Shown: in pieces, positions 29,295 to 37,336 of the stretch
Position numbering within the stretch: position 1 is the stretch's first letter
Layout of the letters: every line of letters begins with the position of its first letter
Assembly: GCA_035606335.1 (NCBI GenBank)
Contig: DATNFP010000061.1
Span: forward strand, 1-60,843
Direction of reading: 5' to 3'
Length of the DNA: 60,843 nucleotides
DNA from: DATNFP01 sp035606335
GTDB lineage: Bacteria; Bacteroidota; Bacteroidia; Chitinophagales; Chitinophagaceae
The notes under the pieces: model-generated
Seen by the model: only the letters and a program-made list of their open reading frames with translations
Told to the model about the DNA's origin: nothing
Databases searched by the model: none
Translations under genes and position numbers: made by a program

Positions 29295-29873
29295 GTGAAA
29301 ACCAGCCAGCAAATACCGTCTTCGGAATACAGAAAATTATCTGATGAAGAATTGATCTACCGTTATGCGCACCGCAACGAAAATATAGCCGTTAATTATT
29401 TATTTGAGCGTTACGGCCACCTGGTATTTGGTATTTGTATGAAATACATTAACCAGCCTAAAACAGCAAAAAGAACTACGGAAGAAATATTTATTAAACT
29501 GCTTGATGATCTTAAGCGTTTTTATATAGATGAGTTTAAACCCTGGTTGTTTAAGATGGTGAATAACTATTGCCGGATGCAATCTCAAAATGAAGTAACT
29601 ATTATTAATAATACAATTGCTTCAACAGATATCAATATCGAAAACGAGATAGAAAAACATGGCGACTATACTCCCGAGTTACTGAATATGGCAATAAAGC
29701 AATTAGAGATAGTGCAGCGCAATTGTATCGAGCTTTTCTATATCGAGAAGATGAACTATGCAGCGATCTCGCAGAAAACTACTTACACACCTCAGCAAGT
29801 AAAAAGCCTGATACAAAAGGGCAAACAGAATTTAAAATTGAAGTTAGACTCGTTTAATTATGTGAGAAGATGA
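29295..29873 (+). CDS. ECF-type RNA polymerase sigma factor
   Basis: 192 residues from a GTG start. Region 2 is seen in L-S-D-E-E-L-I-Y-R-Y-A-H-R-N-E-N, Y-L-F-E-R-Y-G-H-L-V-F and F-K-P-W-L-F-K-M-V-N-N-Y-C-R; region 4 in the C-terminal helix-turn-helix Q-R-N-C-I-E-L-F-Y-I-E-K-M-N-Y-A-A-I-S-Q-K-T. It would direct RNA polymerase to a small envelope- or stress-related regulon. Its stop overlaps the start of the next gene (ATGA), the normal layout of a sigma/anti-sigma pair. Confidence 0.88.
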   Translation: MKTSQQIPSSEYRKLSDEELIYRYAHRNENIAVNYLFERYGHLVFGICMKYINQPKTAKRTTEEIFIKLLDDLKRFYIDEFKPWLFKMVNNYCRMQSQNEVTIINNTIASTDINIENEIEKHGDYTPELLNMAIKQLEIVQRNCIELFYIEKMNYAAISQKTTYTPQQVKSLIQKGKQNLKLKLDSFNYVRR

Positions 29874-30922
29874 ATCAGCAGTTGAGTCATATTTTTGATA
29901 AAAGCGCCTGCCTTACCCGCAGGCAGATAAAAGATTACCTGGATGGCAGTATGACACCGGAAGAATGCCATGCAGTAGAGCATCACCTGAACGATTGTAT
30001 ATTTTGCAGCGAGGCAGTTGATGGGATGCTCGATACACGGTATGAGGCAGCTGAAACCGTAGCAGAATTAGACACTTCGTTTCTGAATGAACATTTTCAT
30101 TCCATAACTCCGCAGGTACATCTTAATTCATTAGCTCCGTCGCAAGCTATAGCTATACACAAACATAAAAATAAAATGCAGCCTGTATGGAGCACTACCT
30201 CTATTGCAGTTGCAGTACTGGTAAGCCTTGGAGTAGTCTGGTATGTGGAATATGGAAAAGACAAAGCAGTAAAAAGCAAAACTGGGCTAATACCATTAGT
30301 AGCTCCTGCCAGAACGACAATTGTGCATTCAGGATCGTCTGAATCAAATGCTACTAATTCTGTTTCATCTACCCCGGCAAATGTATCGAGTAATATTAAC
30401 AAAGCACAGCCGTTGCAATCGGGAAAAATTCAGGAAAATACAAGTAACAACAATACCCCTCCTTCTACTAATAGTGACAATACAAATGGAGGCGGAGGGC
30501 CTCAACGAATACAACCTTTAATTACTACAGGCAAAGAAATATTGCAACCAGATACAGATCTTGAAAAGGCACCCGTAATAAAGCCTATTAATGACGTGAA
30601 AGACAAAACCGCATATAAAAATATTAATAGCGACGAAGATGACGATGAAACAATTCCTGTTTCACATGCAGGGATGGAGCAAGGTATAAAGTTGTATAAT
30701 AATCAAAACTATTCCGCAGCACTTAAGGAATTTCGTCGCGGAATGAATAATGTGGATATATCCGAGCGTCACGATGCTGCAATTATGGCCGCCAGATGCT
30801 ATATCAGTCTTGGTCAAAAAGAAAATGCTCAGAAACTACTTCAATCTGTTATAGATGAAGGTGGCCCCGGCAAAAGAATTGCAAAGAAGACATTACGCAG
30901 TCTTAATAATTCAGAAGAATAG
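29870..30922 (+). CDS. Membrane protein with anti-sigma zinc finger and TPR-like C-terminus
   Basis: 350 residues, overlapping the sigma gene by 4 bases. The N-terminus has an anti-sigma zinc finger (residues about 40-60: H-x3-C-x2-C in H-H-L-N-D-C-I-F-C), one membrane helix (about 105-125, T-T-S-I-A-V-A-V-L-V-S-L-G-V), a long Ser/Thr/Asn/Gln-rich linker and a C-terminal TPR-like pair (about 265-345: K-L-Y-N-N-Q-N-Y-S-A-A-L-K-E-F and A-A-R-C-Y-I-S-L-G-Q-K-E-N-A). The zinc finger probably holds the sigma factor at the membrane, while the periplasmic TPR part could sense or bind an envelope partner. Confidence 0.8.
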   Translation: MNQQLSHIFDKSACLTRRQIKDYLDGSMTPEECHAVEHHLNDCIFCSEAVDGMLDTRYEAAETVAELDTSFLNEHFHSITPQVHLNSLAPSQAIAIHKHKNKMQPVWSTTSIAVAVLVSLGVVWYVEYGKDKAVKSKTGLIPLVAPARTTIVHSGSSESNATNSVSSTPANVSSNINKAQPLQSGKIQENTSNNNTPPSTNSDNTNGGGGPQRIQPLITTGKEILQPDTDLEKAPVIKPINDVKDKTAYKNINSDEDDDETIPVSHAGMEQGIKLYNNQNYSAALKEFRRGMNNVDISERHDAAIMAARCYISLGQKENAQKLLQSVIDEGGPGKRIAKKTLRSLNNSEE

Positions 30923-30946
30923 CTATCTTGCGGATTAACCTTCCGT

Positions 30947-31582
30947 ATGCAAAGACGTTTCTGGCGCAATATTATTTTTACTGCCATACTCGGCTTGATC
31001 ATTGTTATTTTGGGCACTGATTATTGGGTTACAAATTCCACCCGTTCACAGTTATATTCAGATGCTACTTCTATACCTAAAAATAAGGTAGGATTATTAT
31101 TAGGTACATCTAAATATTTATCGCGCGGGGTACCAAATCCATATTATTCAAATCGCATAGAAGCTGCTGTAAAATTATTCCGTGCAGGCAAAATTCTGTA
31201 CATATTGGTGAGTGGTGATAGTTCCAAACACTACAACGAGCCGGAAAAGATGAAAAAAGATCTTTTATCCCGCGGCATTCCCCCTGAAAAGATCGTTACA
31301 GACTACGCAGGCGTTCGTACGCTCAATAGTATAGTGCGATGCAAAGAAGTATTTGGTGAAGATAGTGTTACTATTATCTCTCAGTTATTTCATAATGAAC
31401 GTGCGCTATTCATTGCCAATCATGAGGGCATTAAAGCCATTGCTTTTAATGCGGGAAATGTAGATGATGAAAGCAAATTCATCATGCTCACCCGTGAAAA
31501 ATTTGCACGGGTAAAAATGCTTCTCGATCTGGTATTTAATATCCATCCCACTTACAAAGGAGCAAGGGTAACAATAGGATAG
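30947..31582 (+). CDS. SanA/YdcF-family (DUF218) membrane protein
   Basis: 211 residues: one N-terminal membrane anchor (about 8-27), then a DUF218 fold with L-L-L-G-T-S-K-Y-L, N-P-Y-Y-S-N-R-I-E-A-A, V-S-G-D-S-S-K-H-Y-N-E-P-E-K-M and a late S-Q-L-F-H-N-E-R-A-L-F segment, all conserved in E. coli SanA. SanA-like proteins affect envelope permeability, but their biochemical activity is not proven. The gene starts 24 bases after the anti-sigma-like gene, so it probably belongs to the same envelope-stress operon. Confidence 0.85.
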   Translation: MQRRFWRNIIFTAILGLIIVILGTDYWVTNSTRSQLYSDATSIPKNKVGLLLGTSKYLSRGVPNPYYSNRIEAAVKLFRAGKILYILVSGDSSKHYNEPEKMKKDLLSRGIPPEKIVTDYAGVRTLNSIVRCKEVFGEDSVTIISQLFHNERALFIANHEGIKAIAFNAGNVDDESKFIMLTREKFARVKMLLDLVFNIHPTYKGARVTIG

Positions 31583-31629
31583 GGCAACAAAAATCTTAAC
31601 TCGTTAAAAAATTACCAAAGTGCTATTTA

Positions 31630-32511
31630 TTAGCTTATTCCATCAACCATTACATCCTTTGCTATTTTCTTCACCAATCCCTGCAATACATTCCCCGGGC
31701 CTACTTCAGTAAAATCAGTAGCATCATTTTTTACCATTTCCTGTATTGTCTGTGTCCATCTTACAGGCGAAGTAAGTTGATTGATAAGATTTTGTTTGAT
31801 GATTTCGGGTGTTATGTATGGGCTTGCATCTACGTTTTGATAAATAGGACAAGTAGGATTATTAAAATGAGTACTCTCAATAGCCGCTTGTAATTCTTCC
31901 TTTGCCGGTTCCATTAATGGAGAATGGAAGGCACCACCAACCGGTAATATCAAGGCACGCCGTGCACCGGCTGCTTTGAGCTTTTCACATGCTTGTTGTA
32001 CACCATTTATTGTTCCACTGATTACCAATTGTCCTGGACAGTTATAATTAGCAGGTACAACAATTTCGTCAGTAAACTCGCTACATATCTTCTCTACTAT
32101 AGCATCATCCAGGCCAATTACAGCAGCCATCGTTGAAGGGTTGATCTCGCATGCACGCTGCATGGCGGCTGCACGCTTTGCCACGAGTCGCAAGCCGTCT
32201 TCAAAAGACAGCACTTTGTTAGCAACAAGTGCTGAAAACTCACCTAATGAATGACCTGCTACCACATCTGGTATCAAATCAGGTGTAGTTTCAAAAAGTA
32301 TAACTGAGTGAAGAAAAATTGCAGGCTGTGTGACTTTCGTTTGCTTCAGCTCTTCATCAGTTCCGCTAAACATTATATCCGTTATACGAAAACCTAATAT
32401 TTCGTTAGCTTGTTCAAAATATTCTTTTGCTAATGTATTTTGTTCATATAGGTTCTTACCCATTTCTGAAAACTGAGCGCCCTGTCCTGGAAATATGTAT
32501 GCATGCTTCAT
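31630..32511 (-). CDS. fabD: Malonyl-CoA:ACP transacylase FabD
   Basis: 293 residues from the ATG whose complement is at 32509-32511; a TTG three codons upstream is a less likely start, because family members begin near K-H-A-Y-I-F-P-G-Q-G-A-Q. The nucleophile motif G-H-S-L-G-E (Ser near residue 89), the Q-R-A segment and the later G-A-F-H-S-P-L-M (catalytic His) are all present. FabD loads malonyl groups onto acyl carrier protein for fatty-acid synthesis. It is monocistronic and divergent from ytxJ, with 121 bp between the starts. Confidence 0.95.
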   Translation of the reverse strand: MKHAYIFPGQGAQFSEMGKNLYEQNTLAKEYFEQANEILGFRITDIMFSGTDEELKQTKVTQPAIFLHSVILFETTPDLIPDVVAGHSLGEFSALVANKVLSFEDGLRLVAKRAAAMQRACEINPSTMAAVIGLDDAIVEKICSEFTDEIVVPANYNCPGQLVISGTINGVQQACEKLKAAGARRALILPVGGAFHSPLMEPAKEELQAAIESTHFNNPTCPIYQNVDASPYITPEIIKQNLINQLTSPVRWTQTIQEMVKNDATDFTEVGPGNVLQGLVKKIAKDVMVDGIS

Positions 32512-32620
32512 AAAGTACAAATTAAAGGGCTAAAAATAACCCCAATAATATCAACAGCCAAAATCTACAATACTCTATAGTTTTATAAATTTTTTCATTA
32601 TAACAGCATATTTCATTTTA

Positions 32621-32628
32621 TAACTTTG
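32621..32628 (+). promoter_or_regulatory. -7 element (TAACTTTG) abutting the ytxJ start
   Basis: A perfect TAnnTTTG match that ends only 4 bases before the ATG at 32633. If used, transcription would start at or next to the ATG, giving a leaderless mRNA. The -33 position reads TTA-like rather than TTG. Confidence 0.5.
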
Positions 32629-32632
32629 CAAT

Positions 32633-32968
32633 ATGGATTGGATACCACTGATCGAGGAGAATCAATTAGAAACAATTAAACAACAAAGTGAAAATCAGCT
32701 GGTTGCCATTTTCAAACACAGTACACGCTGCTCTATTAGTGCAATGATCAAAATTCGTCTTGAAAGAGGAAAATTTCCGCAAAACATTCCATTTTATTAC
32801 CTGGACCTGATACGCTACAGATCAATTTCTAATAAAATTGCCGACGATTTTAATGTTTATCATGAATCACCCCAAATATTACTTATTAAAAATGGCGAAT
32901 GTATATATGACGAAAGTCATAACTGGATCAATATGGATGATATAGAAGAACAGGCCGAACAGGCATAA
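32633..32968 (+). CDS. ytxJ: YtxJ-type bacillithiol-system thioredoxin-like protein
   Basis: 111 residues with the thioredoxin-fold pattern of YtxJ: A-I-F-K-H-S-T-R-C-S-I-S (single Cys near residue 36 where thioredoxin has C-x2-C), Y-Y-L-D-L-I-R-Y-R, and a cis-Pro region H-E-S-P-Q-I-L-L-I-K-N-G. The family is linked to bacillithiol or related low-molecular-weight thiol redox in Bacillota and Bacteroidota and probably reduces mixed disulphides. No bacillithiol biosynthesis gene is in the window. Confidence 0.88.
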   Translation: MDWIPLIEENQLETIKQQSENQLVAIFKHSTRCSISAMIKIRLERGKFPQNIPFYYLDLIRYRSISNKIADDFNVYHESPQILLIKNGECIYDESHNWINMDDIEEQAEQA

Positions 32969-32977
32969 ATTCAACGT

Positions 32978-34309
32978 TTAAATTTTCTTCCCTTTCCATC
33001 GTCCACTTTTCAGATAGATCAGAGATGCCGTTATAAGGCTGCTCCAATACACAAATTCCGACATCCAGCAAACATATAACGGGCTGCGCAAGCGCTCAAT
33101 TATGATATAACAATAAAGCAGGTAGGCACCCACGCTCGTTATTTCCATTGTAAGATTTATTAAAGTATTGCCCGTGCCAACCACACCATTGAAAGCAACA
33201 GTCGATATCGACATGATTAAAGTTGCACATACAATTACCCTCATGCTTGGTATTGCAAAATTTAGCAGGTTAACATCATTTGTATATAATGCCAAAAACT
33301 GATGAGGGAATAACAACAAAGGCACGCAAACTATAGCAGTAAAAAACAGGCTGAGCTTGGCAATTTTATATATAAGACCTAATACTTCCCGTTGTTTTCG
33401 CTGCCCGATTGTGTTGCTTACCATAGTGCTTGTAGCAGATGCAAAGGCCCAGGTAATAGCGCCAATTATACCGAACAGGCTACGCAATATCTGTGAAGCG
33501 GCAAGGTCTATATCTCCAAGATGTTCTACAAATATGAAAAATACCTGCCATCCTCCGATGCTGAACAGGAACTGTACAATGAGTGGTACAGAAACCTTAA
33601 AAGTGCGCTTTGACAATTTAAAATCAAATGCCGCATACAAATGCACAGGATATTGACGATAAAATTGCTTGAAATAAAATATCCCATACATTATTATAAA
33701 TGATGCAAATTCCGCTATTATTGAAGCTATTGCTGCGCCGGCAAGCCCCATTCTTGGAAAACCAAAATTGCCAAATATCAAAGTGTAATCAAACAGGATA
33801 TTCATTAAAGCGCTTGCCGAGTAACCATATATTAAAAACCTCGAGCGATTGATAGAAATAAAAAAAGCATTAATAAGTTGCGAAAGCAATAAGAAGGGCA
33901 GTCCCCATACCCTTATATATAAATAATTAATAGTCAGATAAATATTATTGCTGTCGTGTAAGCTTAAGCCAAATATTATAGGGGTAAGCCAAAGAGATAG
34001 CACCATAAGGGCCAGAGCAATAAATACCGACAGGCGCATTCCATTCGATAATATTTTGGCGACCCCATCGTTATTGCGCTCTCCCACCCGGCGGGCCATC
34101 TGTATTTGCAACCCAATGCTTAGTCCATAACCTATCATGGATAACATAAGGTAGAAAATACCACCAACTCCATTTACACCAAGTTCACGCTCACCGTAAC
34201 GACCAAGAAAAGCGGTATTGGTAAGAAAACTAATTTGCGGAATGAGCAAGGCGAGAGAAATCGGCGCTGCTAATTTGATAATATCCCTATTGCTTATTGA
34301 AACTTTCAC
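32978..34309 (-). CDS. MATE-family efflux transporter
   Basis: 443 residues from a GTG start with about 12 membrane helices in two homologous halves. The first helix pair reads A-A-P-I-S-L-A-L-L-I-P-Q-I-S-F-L-T-N-T-A-F-L-G-R-Y-G, and the loop S-I-G-L-Q-I-Q-M-A-R-R-V-G-E-R is the conserved inter-helix motif of the family; a matching segment T-S-T-M-V-S-N-T-I-G-Q-R starts the second half. MATE proteins export cationic drugs or metabolites using Na+ or H+. The substrate is not predictable. It converges on ytxJ with a 9-base gap. Confidence 0.88.
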   Translation of the reverse strand: MKVSISNRDIIKLAAPISLALLIPQISFLTNTAFLGRYGERELGVNGVGGIFYLMLSMIGYGLSIGLQIQMARRVGERNNDGVAKILSNGMRLSVFIALALMVLSLWLTPIIFGLSLHDSNNIYLTINYLYIRVWGLPFLLLSQLINAFFISINRSRFLIYGYSASALMNILFDYTLIFGNFGFPRMGLAGAAIASIIAEFASFIIMYGIFYFKQFYRQYPVHLYAAFDFKLSKRTFKVSVPLIVQFLFSIGGWQVFFIFVEHLGDIDLAASQILRSLFGIIGAITWAFASATSTMVSNTIGQRKQREVLGLIYKIAKLSLFFTAIVCVPLLLFPHQFLALYTNDVNLLNFAIPSMRVIVCATLIMSISTVAFNGVVGTGNTLINLTMEITSVGAYLLYCYIIIERLRSPLYVCWMSEFVYWSSLITASLIYLKSGRWKGKKI

Positions 34310-34413
34310 TGATATGATTTATCCCAATTATTAACCTTGCAATAATAGCATACAATACTATTGTATAATATGATGAAGTGTCGCAAATTTATTCTATAAT
34401 TGTGTGCATTTGT

Positions 34414-35256
34414 ATGTCAGAGGTTACTAACAATACATTAAATCAGCAAGTATATAACGTACACAGTGGTGACGCACTGCTTGGCCAGGTAGTTAAGGTA
34501 GTATGCATCTTGTTACCAAGGGGATTGGCAGTGGGCGGCTTCAGCGACAGGGGTGACCTTCTCATGATCCGTTATAGCGATTACAAAAAAAATCTTCCTA
34601 CCTGGATATTAGACTTTTATGAGCATCAGTTTCTCAACGAACCTCTTTTGGCCGCTCCGCATAAAGTGACAGCGGCATTTGTGGCCAGCGATAAGAGCTT
34701 GTTAGTACCTGAAGCAATCTATGGTGAGGCTACCGCTGAAAAATGGATGAAGAAAGTACATTTTGTTGAGGGAAATGAAGTGATATCTGTTCATTCTCTG
34801 AGAGAAGACAAGGCAAATTATCTTTATGCATGGCCTGCAGCTATTAAAAGTCTTATGACAAGATATTTTACCAAGTCTAAAATATTGCCCCTGGCTGCAT
34901 ACCAGTTTCACAGGCCATATAAGTCTGATTGTTCATTGCAATGCTGCATCACAACCGACCAGGTATATGCAACATTGTATAACCATAAAAAACTTTATTG
35001 GCACCAGATATTTCATTATCAAAATGCTGAGGATATTGCCTATCATTTAAAGCTCCTTTGCCGGCAGCACAACATACAGCAGGAAAATATGACTTTTCAA
35101 TGTACTGTTTCCAACAGAGGGTTGGCAAATGTAGTAAATGAACTGTCTCAATACTTTCCCGGTTTGAAAGACGGTACGGGAAGCGTAGGCACGACTGATA
35201 ATACCTGGATAGCAACAATATATTTGTTACAACAATTATACGCATGCGCATTGTAG
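34414..35256 (+). CDS. DUF3822-family protein
   Basis: 280 residues from the ATG at 34414. A GTG at 34378 is open in frame, but the added 12 residues resemble untranslated leader. The sequence fits the DUF3822 family, which in Bacteroidota sits directly upstream of rsmD as here; it overlaps rsmD by 13 bases. The fold is likely ASKHA/ actin-like (paired beta-sheet segments, A-F-V-A-S-D-K-S-L-L-V-P and Q-C-C-I-T-T-D-Q-V-Y-A-T-L-Y), but no catalytic motif is visible. Function unknown; the tight linkage to rsmD and coaD may only reflect operon history. Confidence 0.75.
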   Translation: MSEVTNNTLNQQVYNVHSGDALLGQVVKVVCILLPRGLAVGGFSDRGDLLMIRYSDYKKNLPTWILDFYEHQFLNEPLLAAPHKVTAAFVASDKSLLVPEAIYGEATAEKWMKKVHFVEGNEVISVHSLREDKANYLYAWPAAIKSLMTRYFTKSKILPLAAYQFHRPYKSDCSLQCCITTDQVYATLYNHKKLYWHQIFHYQNAEDIAYHLKLLCRQHNIQQENMTFQCTVSNRGLANVVNELSQYFPGLKDGTGSVGTTDNTWIATIYLLQQLYACAL

Positions 35257-35789
35257 GCGGCATTTTCAGCGGACGGAGGTTTAGCCCTCCGGCTCGTATT
35301 CCTGCAAGGCCAACCACTGAAGTTGCAAAAGAGGGTTTATTTAACACACTCGACAACATGATAGATTTTGAGGGTATTAAAACCCTGGATCTATTTGGTG
35401 GTACAGGAAGCATTAGTTATGAATTAGCCTCGCGTGGTGCCGAAGATCTGACCCTTATAGAACGAGATCCTGTAACTATTGATTTTATAAAGAAAACAGC
35501 GAAAGAGCTTGATATTACCGATAAACTACACATTATTCGGGGAGATGTTTTCAAATTCATGAAGCAATCCATCGAACAATACGATTTTATATTTTCCGGA
35601 CCTCCGTATGCGTTATCGAACATAGACGATTTGCCTTTGTTCGTGTTTGAAAAGAATATGTTGAAGCCCGGTGGTATATTTGTATTGGAGCATACTCCAC
35701 GAAACGATTATCAGCAGCACCCAAGATTTCTTCGTATGAAAAATTATGGTACAACCGTATTCACTTTTTTCACTCAACCAGGAGAATAA
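35244..35789 (+). CDS. rsmD: RsmD-type 16S rRNA (guanine-N2)-methyltransferase, with altered catalytic motif
   Basis: 181 residues. The family N-terminus M-R-I-V-G-G-I-F-S-G-R-R and the R-P-T-T-E-V-A-K-E-G-L-F-N segment are intact, as is SAM motif I (D-L-F-G-G-T-G-S-I-S). It should methylate G966 of 16S rRNA. The catalytic motif, normally D-P-P-Y/F, reads S-G-P-P-Y at residues 118-122, so the Asp that positions the target amine is Gly. Activity is therefore uncertain, although neighbours and length are normal. It overlaps DUF3822 and ends 4 bases before coaD. Confidence 0.85.
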   Translation: MRIVGGIFSGRRFSPPARIPARPTTEVAKEGLFNTLDNMIDFEGIKTLDLFGGTGSISYELASRGAEDLTLIERDPVTIDFIKKTAKELDITDKLHIIRGDVFKFMKQSIEQYDFIFSGPPYALSNIDDLPLFVFEKNMLKPGGIFVLEHTPRNDYQQHPRFLRMKNYGTTVFTFFTQPGE

Positions 35790-35793
35790 TACT

Positions 35794-36252
35794 ATGCAAC
35801 GTATCTGCTTATTTCCCGGCACATTTGATCCGATAACACTTGGCCATGTAGATGTAATAGAGAGGTCCGTATCATTATTTGATAAATTAGTAATAGGCGT
35901 GGGTATCAACTCTTCAAAACAACCCATGTTCTCAGTAGAGCAGCGGACAGATTGGATGAATGAGGTCTTTAAAAATGATCCACGTATAGAAATAACCAGC
36001 TACCAGGGATTAACTGTTGATTTTTGCAAGCAAATAGGTGCTAATTATATACTTCGTGGCATTCGTTATGTAAGCGATTTTGAGTATGAAAAAGCAATAG
36101 CAGATATGAACAGGATGCTGGCTCCGCAAATAGAAACTGTCTTTCTTACCTGTTCCCCACAATATTCCACAATTTCTTCAACCCTTGTTCGTGATGTAAT
36201 AAGAAACGGTGGCAATATAAGTTTATTCGTGCCTTCAGAAGTAAGGTTTTAA
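35794..36252 (+). CDS. coaD: Phosphopantetheine adenylyltransferase CoaD
   Basis: 152 residues from the ATG at 35794, preceded by an unusual clear ribosome site (AGGAGA, 35780-35785, inside the rsmD 3' end) that supports this start over the in-frame GTG-like position at 35746. The nucleotidyltransferase motif F-P-G-T-F-D-P-I-T-L-G-H, L-R-G-I-R and I-S-S-T-L-V-R-D are all present. The enzyme makes dephospho-CoA, the penultimate step of coenzyme A synthesis. Confidence 0.95.
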   Translation: MQRICLFPGTFDPITLGHVDVIERSVSLFDKLVIGVGINSSKQPMFSVEQRTDWMNEVFKNDPRIEITSYQGLTVDFCKQIGANYILRGIRYVSDFEYEKAIADMNRMLAPQIETVFLTCSPQYSTISSTLVRDVIRNGGNISLFVPSEVRF

Positions 36253-36557
36253 TACTTGTTTCTCCTTTCCATTGCTTTAAAACGGTTAAAACGTTGTACC
36301 TCTTTATTCATACGCATAAATAGTAAATAAAGCATGAGGGCATCGTCTAACCATCCAATTACAGGGATATAATCAGGGATCAGATCAATGGGAGATATTA
36401 CATAGATAATAGTGAATATTAATACTAACAATGTAAAGAAAGACATCTTATAATGACCGCTCCGAATTTCACGTATCATTTGCCACATAGTCTTACGGTT
36501 TCGGAATAAGTGTACTCCCAATCTCACATTCCTAGCCCCCGAAGTATACTTTGCCAT
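36249..36557 (-). CDS. DUF1232 (YkvA-like) small membrane protein
   Basis: 102 residues. The DUF1232 core is clear: a hydrophobic helix and then V-I-S-P-I-D-L-I-P-D-Y-I-P-V-I-G-W-L-D-D-A, which occurs across bacteria and is also found in the RNF170-like eukaryotic proteins. Function unknown. It overlaps coaD by 4 bases in convergent orientation. The basic N-terminal 45 residues are probably cytoplasmic. Confidence 0.85.
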   Translation of the reverse strand: MAKYTSGARNVRLGVHLFRNRKTMWQMIREIRSGHYKMSFFTLLVLIFTIIYVISPIDLIPDYIPVIGWLDDALMLYLLFMRMNKEVQRFNRFKAMERRNKY

Positions 36558-36654
36558 GGGTAATTATTTATGCGAAAATAGCAGGAATAATGTTGATGTA
36601 TTGTTAAGGCTTATTCTTCCAAAAGTTAAAAATTGCGTGTATCGGAAAGTATCA

Positions 36655-37290
36655 TTACCATTTAAATCCAGCATTTTGCAGCACCTCCCTTATAGCATCA
36701 TAAGATTTATATACTATTACAGATAGTTGTTTGTTATCTACCCATTTTACTTCAAGAATGTTTTCTTCTTTCTGCGGAATAAGGATCTCAGATGATGAAG
36801 ATCGCATCTTATACCATACTGTGTGCTTCAAAAGATTTTCCCTGTTCTGTGAATAAACATGGTATGTATCGCATAGCTTATTAATGATTTCTAAATGCTG
36901 CAGACCAGTTTCTTCTTTTACTTCACGCAAAGCACAGTGAGCTATATCTTCATTATCATCTTTTTTCCCTTTTGGCAGATCCCACTTCCCACGACGATAT
37001 ATCATCAGCACTTCATCTTTTTCATTTACTACAACTCCCCCGCCCGCATCTATTGGCTTATATAACTCATAAAGACGCTGATGAAGCGAATCGGTAGATG
37101 CATCTTCAATTACTACTCCCAAAGTGCCTATCTTATCAAGATGCTGCAATGCCAGACGAAAATTTCTTGAGAAAGCCCCGATAAAAGTAAGATAGCCTTC
37201 AGCAATAGAATGTTGTTTTATATAATCTTCGCTATTATTTGTAAGTATAAGGGGCTTATTATTATAATATATTTTTTGTATAAAGTTCAT
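36655..37290 (-). CDS. NUDIX-family hydrolase
   Basis: 211 residues from the ATG whose complement is at 37288-37290; a longer frame to 37395 would run into the pyrE promoter and add an unconserved segment. The perfect Nudix box G-x5-E-x7-R-E-x2-E-E-x-G-L is at about residues 107-129 (G-K-K-D-D-N-E then R-E-V-K-E-E-T-G-L), preceded by G-G-G-V-V-V-N and W-D-L-P-K-G-K. It hydrolyses a nucleoside diphosphate linked to another group. The roughly 65-residue N-terminal extension is typical of a Bacteroidota subfamily. It is divergent from pyrE, with only 46 bp between starts. Confidence 0.88.
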   Translation of the reverse strand: MNFIQKIYYNNKPLILTNNSEDYIKQHSIAEGYLTFIGAFSRNFRLALQHLDKIGTLGVVIEDASTDSLHQRLYELYKPIDAGGGVVVNEKDEVLMIYRRGKWDLPKGKKDDNEDIAHCALREVKEETGLQHLEIINKLCDTYHVYSQNRENLLKHTVWYKMRSSSSEILIPQKEENILEVKWVDNKQLSVIVYKSYDAIREVLQNAGFKW

Positions 37291-37299
37291 CAGCCACGG

Positions 37300-37330
37300 T
37301 TTGTAAACTTGCTTAATTGATGTAGGTTTG
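37300..37330 (+). promoter_or_regulatory. Full Bacteroidota-type promoter of pyrE
   Basis: TTTG at 37300-37303 and TAGGTTTG at 37323-37330 are separated by exactly 19 bases, a perfect match to the Bacteroidota TTG-N19-TAnnTTTG promoter. The -7 element ends 6 bases before the pyrE ATG, so the transcript should begin at or within a base or two of the start codon. Confidence 0.8.
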
Positions 37331-37336
37331 AGCGTT

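Noticed and set aside
34378..34413. GTG start for the DUF3822 gene
   Set aside because: The 12 added residues look like untranslated leader; the ATG at 34414 is preferred.
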